Notes under the pieces: generated by a model
The model's input: the letters and a program-made list of their open reading frames with translations, nothing else
Databases searched by the model: none
Told to the model about the DNA's origin: nothing
DNA from: Brachycybe producta
Lineage: Eukaryota; Arthropoda; Diplopoda; Playtdesmida; Andrognathidae
Length of the DNA: 64,000 nucleotides
NCBI GenBank assembly: GCA_036925085.1
Contig: JAUPFP010000007.1
Coordinates: 563,501-627,500, forward strand
Direction: 5' to 3'
Program-made: the position numbers and the translations under genes
Shown: in pieces, positions 57,601 through 64,000 of the stretch
Position numbering within the stretch: position 1 is the stretch's first letter
How the letters are laid out: each line of letters opens with the position of its first letter

Positions 57601-60520
57601 CAATGAGGGAGGGGGTTTTAGTTTTCATGGGCATTTTGTCCTCGTGCCTAGAAACGCTTGCTTGATTTGAGCATAAAAATCCGCACTAGTGTCGATCTTC
57701 ATTGATTTTCGTTTGTTATTTACTGAACGCGGCTAATTGTGACAGATGTTTTTGGTCGACTCTGGACGCACTTTAACCGCTTCTTGTAATTCATTGAGAG
57801 CAATCTCCAGTAAGTTTCGAACGCCTCCATACTTTGCTTTCCGTTGCCACTTTGTGGAAGTTCTGGCTCCAGGTGGTACCGAGAAGTGGCCCTCAGTCGC
57901 CACGGAGAAACTCTCTGACATCGTTAGGAAACACGACTTTTTATATCTCACCAAATTGGAAGATTTTGAGGTTACTTCGTTTTTGTCGTTGTCATAATTT
58001 CCTCGTGTTTATAGTTTGGTTTAAACAGTTTGAAGTTCCGTCACACGACAGAGAATCGTTTCCCGTGGATCTGTTTTACGAGGAGGTAACTGTGAAAGGA
58101 GCTTTGGATCCGATGACGACTGAATATCATTCATTGACCGAGATACTGTTGGAGGAAGGATTGGCTCTGCCGTCGAAAGCGTGTGTAGTTGCAACTTCAC
58201 TTCGTTCGAATGTCCTCTGAGGGAATTTCTTTTTCACTTTTCAGTCGTCGGAGGAACCGTGTACGAAGAACTTCAGTTGCGGACGCTGAGTCGGAATCCG
58301 TTGCTTTGGGAGGATATTTCAAGTAATTTATTATTTGTCCAGAGTTGAAAGCTGTTCTGAAGTGCGGTTACTTTGTTTTTTAAATATTTGTTTCAGTTTT
58401 GAACCGGCGGCCGACGAATCCGACGACTCGATCGTTTCTATAGGATTCGTTGAAGCCAACACATCAAAAGAAGTTTCGTCTAAGTCGCCTCAGCGTTCGA
58501 CGGAAGCACCGGTCCTTCCGATTGAACAGTGGGCTCCTCCTAAAGTTCCCAATCGTGCCGGTCATAGGTTTGAAGTGTTACCGACGAACGTGACGATGGA
58601 GGGACTCATTTACATGCACGACACGCTTAGCGGTGAGTTTCCCTTCCGTTTTGTTCTACGTAAACGTTTTAACGTTGATGTTTTTAATTCGTTTGGATTT
58701 TATCGTGCAGCATCTTTGTTGCTCACCACGATCAAGAACACTTTGAATTCAAAGTACGCGAACAGTTTACATAGTGCCCGCGATCTGTATTGGGCTCCTG
58801 GTCAGGCTTGTGTGGCCCAGTTCGATTTGGATAACTGTTGGTACCGTGCCAAAGTCATCAGCGTTTCCGACAAAATCAAGGTGCTCGTCTTCGGTCCAAA
58901 TTCCACTCGAAAGCGTCCGATACTTTTAACTTGTTTTTTTTTCCCGTTAAGGTGACTTTCATCGATTACGGGAACGTAGAGGATGTTCGACCGGATCAAC
59001 TGCGTAAAGACATTTGCTTATTGCATTACCCTCAGCAAGGATACAGCTGTCAACTATTTAACGTTGCACCTGTGCGTATTTAAAAGACAAGTTGAGATCT
59101 TTGACGAGTGTAATTGATTTAATTTCGGGGGAACAGGTGGACGGCGACAAGTGGCCAGTGAGCACACTCACTTTGATCCACAAAATCATAGTGGAGCACA
59201 AATGCTACGTTACTATTGTGGTGAGACAAACAGAAAACCACTAAGGTCTTTGTAAGAAAAGAAAATGACGTCATAATTCAAACTCACCGACCCCCCCCCC
59301 CCCCCCATCTTTCCCGCACCGCCGCAATCGGCACACCTTATAATATTTTCTTTTCTTGCGAGACCTATAGTATGATGCTCAAATCTAACGATAATTTAAA
59401 TGCTGTTGTGGTTTAACTTAAAAGGTTCCTGGAATAGATGAACTTCCACCAAAAGTAACCATCGAAGTTAATGAAGGAACGTTTCTGAACGATCAGTTGG
59501 TCGAAATGGGGCTCGCTCGTTCTCTTGACGAAAGGCCCTCGTCCCTCTCCTTATCTTCGCAACATTACGTATGTATTAACATTCACCAAACGTCATACAT
59601 TTTTAAGAGAGACTCTTTTAGGATCTAGGTTTTATGGAAGCCTATGTTCCCGACGTCGGATCGATCGTTTCCATCGAAATTACAGCAGTGATGAGCCCCA
59701 CTTCGGTGAGATCACAAAAAAATGTGGTGCTTATTATAATCTACTCAATTAAAAAGCAATGCCAAATTTTAGTTTTTCGCGCAAATTGTTTGTGTGGATG
59801 AAGAGGAAACGACGGCGATGATAAAATGCCAGAACACCATGAATTCGTTAGCAAGTGAATGGCCTCGTGTTACGGAACCAAAAATCGGTACAGTCGTCTT
59901 TGTACTCTATATCGATCTCATCTTACGTGTTCTAACAACGTGTTCCTTCAGGTGGTGCTTGTTGTTCGCAGTTCACAGAGGACGATACTTGGTTCCGTGC
60001 CGTCATTGTGGACGTCGACAACGAAAAGGAGGAATCGGTGACGGTGATGTACGTGGACTATGGAAATAAGGAAACGGTGAACGTCGACAGGTGAACGTAT
60101 TGTCTCGTGTCCAGCGCCACACAAATCGACGATAATCCTTCGTTATTTACAAACAGGATCAGACAGATTCCTCCCGAACTTATGCTGATGCCCAAACGGG
60201 CGTTTCAGTGCGAGTTGTTCCAAGTTTCTCCAGTCGACACTTGGAATCCGGAGCTGGAGAACAAACTGCGTCAAGTGCTCGATGATACCGATAAACAATA
60301 TTCCATCCGAGTCGAGGCAAGTCTCTCGATCGTACGTTCGTTGTCATATTTCTTATTGCAACATTTGTTCCAATTTCTACAGGAGATGAGAATTCCAGTG
60401 CAAGTGGATCTGGTCGTTTTCCACAACAATTCTGAGGAGCCACAACTAGCGTATCAACACCTGGTAGACGAAAACCTTCTTAAACTAGTGAGAAAAAAGA
60501 CTTGGGAAGAAATTGCGTAA
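43976..60520 (+). CDS. RNF17: RNF17/Qin-like RING, B-box and multi-Tudor piRNA-pathway protein (whole gene)
   Basis: I read the RING/B-box exons 43976-45673 and the Tudor exons 53776-60520 as one gene of about 40 exons and 1,650 codons (human RNF17 is 1,623 aa). The join is supported three ways. Exon 8 ends and exon 9 starts in phase 0. The coiled coil continues smoothly across the junction (CLKRSEQ, then YLLSTMKESKDADDKCIEQI). The domain order RING, B-box, coiled coil, Tudor array is that of RNF17 and Drosophila Qin/Kumo. These proteins sit in nuage and shape heterotypic piRNA ping-pong by binding methylated Piwi proteins through Tudor domains. The connecting intron (45674-53775) hosts two complete genes on the other strand. 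The alternative is two separate genes, but the first half then has no convincing 3' end and the second no start. Confidence 0.8.
44244..44308. repeat. Near-perfect 30-bp hairpin with 5-nt loop in RNF17 intron 1
   Basis: Arm 44244-44273 (CAGTTGAGTAACATTCGTTT...) is the reverse complement of 44279-44308 (...GTTACTCAGCTG) at 27 of 30 positions. In plus-strand RNA two of the three exceptions become G:U pairs. The loop is GCCAA. No flanking duplication is apparent. Confidence 0.85.
45982..45987 (-). terminator. Poly(A) signal of the nested proline-rich gene
   Basis: TTTATT on the plus strand gives AATAAA on the minus strand, 165 nt after the stop codon at 46152. The transcript would thus end inside RNF17 intron 8. 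Confidence 0.55.
46152..49782 (-). CDS. Secreted proline/asparagine-rich repeat protein, nested in RNF17 intron 8
   Basis: I do not recognise a family. Three exons, 49737-49782, 49541-49614 and 46152-49451, give 1,139 aa. The N-terminus MGGERRSRRRASSSA plus GGLLLFVLLLQVLQSTVPAI and HAED is a basic region, a hydrophobic core and a cleavage site, so a secreted product. Then come three degenerate copies of a 24-residue acidic unit (QLSERIENHEDVVQSAQQNG...), a KR-rich patch (NKRNRNRGRKERNRKK), a polyQ run, four tandem 11-residue NNERGPPPHPN units, and a long Pro/Ser/Thr/Asn-rich tail. There are almost no cysteines. The composition suggests an extracellular matrix, cuticle or mucin-like protein; this is inference. 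It has its own candidate TATA box and poly(A) signal, and its neighbour in the same intron is a chitin-binding protein on the same strand. A 547-codon open frame in another frame comes from composition. Confidence 0.82.
47722..47853 (-). repeat. Four tandem 33-bp coding repeats
   Basis: Four units at 47722, 47755, 47788 and 47821, almost identical at the DNA level, encoding NNERGPPPHPN each. The lack of silent differences points to recent expansion or homogenisation. Confidence 0.92.
49668..49717. repeat. (GA)n microsatellite in intron 1 of the nested gene
   Basis: An AG/GGAG tract of about 50 bp between coding exons 1 and 2 of the proline-rich gene. On its sense strand it is a CT tract beside the acceptor of exon 2. 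Confidence 0.9.
49954..49963 (-). promoter_or_regulatory. TATA box of the nested proline-rich gene
   Basis: The minus strand reads TATATAAATA, about 170 bp upstream of the ATG at 49782. This supports the nested gene having its own promoter inside the RNF17 intron. Confidence 0.5.
49964..51860. other. Spacer between the two nested genes
   Basis: About 1.9 kb without a supported gene. It contains poly-C at 50362-50375, CT microsatellites at about 50958-50978 and 51610-51640, and a GTT repeat at 50980. A 64-codon plus-strand frame at 50683-50877 begins SFNVGEVVLLDIDTR; it was considered as a retroelement remnant and not accepted. Confidence 0.45.
51861..51866 (-). terminator. Poly(A) signal of the nested chitin-binding gene
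   Basis: TTTATT on the plus strand (AATAAA on the minus), about 160 nt after the stop at 52027. Confidence 0.55.
52027..53065 (-). CDS. Secreted protein with a C-terminal type-2 chitin-binding (peritrophin) domain, nested in RNF17 intron 8
   Basis: Four exons: 53032-53065, 52912-52961, 52313-52828 and 52027-52251, giving 274 aa. The start MNLWKICFSIFVYVGSI is a short signal sequence. A charged, low-complexity Tyr/Asp/Ser/Pro-rich stretch follows (EFRPIREYERRPHPSDEYQN). The chitin-binding domain is complete with six cysteines: FYCYNHQHPGYYADVEAGCQ, FHVCDVDGRQDSFLCPKGTI, FNQAYFICDWWFNVDC. The aromatic FNQ..CDWWFNVDC core is typical of arthropod peritrophins and cuticle proteins. The likely role is in cuticle or peritrophic matrix. 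The intron splits the domain after the second cysteine. I chose this two-small-exon 5' end because a start at the simpler ATG (52949) would break phase. Candidate TATA box at 53231. Confidence 0.85.
53231..53238 (-). promoter_or_regulatory. Candidate TATA box of the nested chitin-binding gene
   Basis: The minus strand reads TATAAAAA about 165 bp upstream of the ATG at 53065. Motif and spacing only. Confidence 0.4.
53776..60520 (+). other. RNF17: RNF17 exons 9-40: coiled coil, linker and five Tudor domains
   Basis: Exons: 53776-53876, 53993-54056, 54136-54184, 54255-54387, 54451-54522, 54603-54688, 54763-54984, 55054-55218, 55298-55451, 55523-55607, 55687-55758, 55845-56126, 56195-56291, 56367-56539, 56607-56669, 56739-56796, 56860-56964, about 57041-57283, 57365-57515, 57746-57970, 58029-58180, 58245-58322, 58397-58632, 58711-58880, 58952-59071, 59137-59220, 59425-59568, 59622-59705, 59773-59887, 59952-60090, 60157-60316, 60383-60520. 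Tudor cores: 1 LWYRGR...YIDYGNSDYV; 2 LWYRAR...YVDYGDTDEL; 3 QWHRAV...FLVDSGRTLT; 4 CWYRAK...FIDYGNVEDV; 5 TWFRAV...MYVDYGNKETV. The joint 56964/57041 is out of phase by one base as drawn and needs another splice site or a missed micro-exon. The exon 10 donor (GTGGCA) is weak. The last intron uses a GC donor and is stop-free. Confidence 0.88.
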
Positions 60521-61082
60521 TTGATTTCACAAGGCATTTATTCCTTTAAATATAATATTTAGAAACTTCATTTTAATTTCATTTTCAAAGTATCATTTTT
60601 TTAAGTTTGAAATTAAAAGGGGGACTGTGGATCAACAGTCCTCATTTTGTGTTTGATTTGAATTGTACTGGAGGTGAAATCGGAAGGCAAAATGAAAGTG
60701 TAAATCGTTCAGGTTATTCATTATTATTATTATTTCAGCAGTCAAAATTAGGAGAGAAACTAGAAGAGTATTTTCGTGTTGTGATATCGGTTAATGAGCA
60801 AACGATATTTTTTAATTTTTAATTACAAAAAGTTTATTTTTAAACACAGAAATGCTATTCTATTAAGTGAGTCAGTTATACCTAGTTTTCACTACAAAAA
60901 TTATCTGCAGTTAAAAACAGTTAATTTTCTTGTGGAAACAAATGTGGCTATATTAACCATGGTTAAATTCCTGAACAATTAAGTTAACTCGGTTGCATTG
61001 AAACAATGATTATCCTTGTTGATTTCCTGTGTTTAAACAAATTTCGCCTACAAACACCACGACGGACAGTGAAAATGCTCAA
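60521..61082. other. RNF17 3' flank
   Basis: A/T-rich; no gene. ATTAAA occurs about 90 bp after the stop and may serve as a poly(A) signal. Small frames here lack any protein signature. Confidence 0.4.
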
Positions 61083-61745
61083 TTATTTTGACCGAGTGAG
61101 TATTTCACAAAATGCACAATTGTTTAAGTTAAATAAATATACAGAGGTACAGTACTGTGCCCACACACTCCCTTCACTTCTGGGTCGTGGTACCACACTT
61201 TGATGACACTTTCTATCATTTTGGGTTTTCGTTGTGCAATCCATCTTATATATGCGTGTTTTAATAATGGCCCACAAATTTTCAATGGGGTTGAGATCGG
61301 GTGAATTTCCTGGCCACTCCAATACCTTCAAATGTTGCTGGATGAAGAAGCTCTTAGCAAGCTTAGAATTGTGGCATGGAGCCAGATCTTGTTGAAATAT
61401 CCAATCACCACTGGGAAACAGCTTCTGCATCGTTGCTATTGTTTGCATTTTTGCTGTCCATTTCTTCAATGGGGTGAAATGTTTGTGGCCCAGAAGCTGT
61501 GAAACATGCCCTTAGGCAATGCCGTACATGATGTCTCCACTGGTCTTCTTTGGGTCTATGACACTAATTCTTTGAATTAGACAATCATCTCTAGGGGTAG
61601 TTTTTCTTTTTCTTCCACAATGTCTTTTACGGGATGTGTTTAGGGGGCCTGTCTCTATGCAGCTTCATGAAATGCTGGATTTCCCAAGTGTTTTCACCTA
61701 AAGCAATTATTTTAGCTCATTTACGAGGTGTGATGTCCATGATGT
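61083..61745 (-). pseudogene. Decayed Tc1-like transposase
   Basis: Read on the minus strand. The N-terminus at about 61740 reads MDITPRK, stop, AKIIALGENT, resembling the start of the Tc1 helix-turn-helix region. The best block (61083-61469) has the DDE-domain signature: WIFQQDLAPCHNSKLAK, then LKVLEWPGNSPDLNPIENLW (PGNSPDLNPIENLWAIIK is the classic Tc1 C-terminal motif). Several in-frame stops and frame changes between these blocks, including a TAA in GIA-stop-GHVSQ, make it inactive. The middle third is largely lost. Terminal repeats were not defined. Confidence 0.85.
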
Positions 61746-63360
61746 ACTTAATAAACAAATTTTCCAATAAAAATTGAACTACTTATCACGTCCTCCACCT
61801 ATAAAATATCGAACTGAAGTGGGAGTATAAATAATAGAGTAACACAACAGACAATACTAAATTTGCAGATATTGCTCTGCTGCAAGTTTCAACTTGTGCA
61901 TGTCCATTGCAGGGCTTGAACTTAAGTGTTTCTTTGCTTGTCCCAACTAATTCGCACAGTACGGCAACTCTAAGCTTTTCCTATGGACCATTTTTGTATG
62001 AAAACTTGTGACCGATAGAGGGCGCAAACTGCACTTCATGCTTCAGTTACAATATGGTCTCAATGAACTAACAAAAAAAGGATGACACTTTAAGCAAGAT
62101 GTCTTCCTTCTAGCTTCAAAAAGCAGACGATTCTTCACTTTTGGTTATTTCTAACCTTTATAAATTTTATCTTGGAATTAATGAGAAGTGACAAAATCAT
62201 TTACTCAGGTGTGGAAACACACAAGTACAAATTCTATATTGTCTCTAATTAACTAATACCAGTGATTTTTGTAGTGAAAACAAGGTATTGATGATCCTGA
62301 GACCTCAACAACTAAAAACATCTTATGACATTTCAGTAAGAAAACTTTTATTAGCTTAAATTTCACCTCTTAAGGTACAGAGATTAATCAACACTCAAGT
62401 TGTTACAATAATAATCCACAGCTGCATTCTAACGAACCTAAAATGAAAATATCCGATATGAATTTTAAAGAAAAACAGAAGTCTTCATCTTTATGGGTTT
62501 CTTTTTAAAAGTAAACTGACTGCCCACAGAATTACATTAAACAACGTTCAACCAGTAATTTGAATGAAGACAAGCCATTTGGACGAAAAACACCTTCAGG
62601 GTGGCTGATTTTTTTTTTCATTTATATGAAATATTAAATTTTTTATGACGATATTTGCAAAAATGAGTAATAATAACATTGTTAATTGTTAAGTTAGTAA
62701 AATAATTGCAAAACGAAAAAATGTTAACATTCAAGCACTTTTAATTTAACATTCTAAACGTAAACACGAGCTCTGCAGCCTTTTCAGTTCCCAAAGCAAA
62801 TCAGTACCTCTCAAAGGTAAAACGGTTAAATCACGTTTTTTTTTAAAAAAACACGATTTTACATCTTTATAAGATGTAAAATTTGTGTTTTTTAAACAGC
62901 TTGTCAAATTCTATCAGCAGTAAGTCCACAGTTTTACACATTGGCTGCTAGATGGTGGTATACCATGTTAAAGTCTTATTCCTTCAAAGAGAAAACTTTC
63001 AAACTACTCCACTGTAAAATTTAGGTTTGGTGACTTAAAACAGTTTACCTCTGAAGTTCTTAAATAGAATATTACTATTACTATTCATACCTACAGTATT
63101 TGTCCCTGATTTCCACCTGTCAATTGGGGCATACTTCGTCAAGCATATCTTACGAAAAAATACTGCATTAATGAAAGGACTTCCACCGGACTATTTTATA
63201 AACATAGTGAAAAATGCTGGGAGCTATTATTTTTATTGCATAATTTTAATGTTTAAATAAATGTAAATTTTTTCTAAAAAAATCATTTGATTTAAATCAC
63301 TGCCACCATGAGTGAAACAAATGCCTTCGTTTATACTTTATATACGTTCAAAACAAAAGT
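61746..63360. other. Intergenic A/T-rich stretch
   Basis: No gene recognised. It contains two CTCF-like words (GATAGAGGGCGC at about 62014-62025, GCTAGATGGTGG at about 62945-62956) and the hairpin at 62842-62896. Confidence 0.4.
62842..62896. repeat. Imperfect 26-bp hairpin
   Basis: TTTAAAAAAACACGATTTTA (start of the left arm, 62842-62867) mirrors the right arm 62871-62896, which ends GTGTTTTTTAAA. The loop is 3 bp (TAT) with a small indel near the base. A/T richness lowers its significance. Confidence 0.6.
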
Positions 63361-64000
63361 CAAATTGAACGATTTCAGATTTTAAGTTTGTTTTCATTGT
63401 TATACATTCAAATGGTAACTTAAGTATCATCACAAATATTTTAACGACATTTATGCTATTTCAAACAAAAACAATTTACCAACAATCCTAGCCTAGCTCC
63501 GTCTAGCTCGCTCGGTGGATCCAGCCTAAAATTAAACAATAGTTTATTAATAACTCAGTTAAACTCCATACAGAAACAAAATGAGCCAAATTGAACAATT
63601 TCAGATTCTAAAATACAGCCGGAGTGTTTGTTTTCATTTTTATACAATCAAACGGTAACTCAAGTATCATCACAGATATTTTAAGGACAGTTATACGATT
63701 TCAAACAAAAGCAATTTACCTAAAATGGGGAACCAATCCCAGCCTAGCTCCGTCTAGCTCCCCACCCTCTCTCTCTCGGTGGTTACAGCCTAAAATTAAA
63801 CAATGGTTTATTAATAACTCGGTTAAACTCAGTACTGAAACACAATGAGCCAAATTGAACAATTTCAGATTCTAAAATACAGCCGGAGTGTTTGTTTTCA
63901 TTGTTATACATTCAAACGGTAACTCTAAGTATCATCACATATTTTAACGACATTTATACGATTTTAAACAAAAGCAATTTACCTAAAATGGGGAACCAAT
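63361..64000. repeat. Tandem repeat array, units of about 226-264 bp, running off the right edge
   Basis: CAAATTGAACGATTTCAGAT at 63361 recurs as CAAATTGAACAATTTCAGAT at 63587 and 63851. Each unit also holds TATCATCACA..ATATTTTAA, CAATTTACC, CCTAGCTCCGTCTAGCTC and TAAAATTAAACAAT. Units 2 and 3 are more alike than either is to unit 1, and they differ from it by inserts (AATACAGCCGGAGTGTTTG and a CT-rich segment). The third copy is cut by the window end. Confidence 0.9.

Overview
The window is animal nuclear DNA: genes are split into many small exons by short introns (mostly about 60-120 bp), and the gene set is metazoan. A secreted protein with an arthropod-style type-2 chitin-binding domain points to an arthropod. 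I cannot fix the order; non-insect arthropods fit at least as well as insects. All gene models below were joined by hand from splice signals, reading phase and family similarity.

Layout. 284-1263 (-) is the 5' part of the hnRNP Q/R gene SYNCRIP, cut by the left edge. 3831-5284 (+) is a NUDT18-type Nudix hydrolase. 6.2-7.0 kb is a cluster of small inverted-repeat elements. 8549-10844 (+) is GDAP2 (macro plus CRAL-TRIO domains). 12219-12416 (+) is a possible small secreted-peptide gene. 13902-15377 (+) is TENT5/FAM46 in a single exon. About 9 kb of gene-free, microsatellite- and poly-G-rich DNA follows. 24313-26054 (-) is BCKDHB, head-to-head with ALS2 (26749-34363, +). ALS2 is tail-to-tail with PITRM1 (34394-39468, -), with only 30 bp between the stop codons. 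PITRM1 is head-to-head with the deubiquitinase gene ZUP1 (40000-42453, +).

The most notable locus is 43976-60520 (+). RING/B-box exons (43976-45673) and Tudor exons (53776-60520) read in matching phase as one RNF17/Qin-type piRNA-pathway gene of about 1,650 codons. Its 8.1-kb intron holds two complete secreted-protein genes on the opposite strand: a proline-rich protein (46152-49782) and a chitin-binding protein (52027-53065). Each has a candidate TATA box and a poly(A) signal. The last 3.5 kb holds a decayed Tc1-like transposase, a hairpin and a tandem repeat that runs off the right edge.

The genes are mostly unrelated housekeeping functions: mRNA binding, nucleotide sanitation, branched-chain amino-acid oxidation, mitochondrial presequence degradation, Rab5/Rac signalling and K63-ubiquitin removal. 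RNF17 is the germline exception. Local structure includes two tight divergent pairs, one convergent overlap, GC-AG introns concentrated in PITRM1 and RNF17, several stop-free introns of length 3n, and at least four MITE-like elements.
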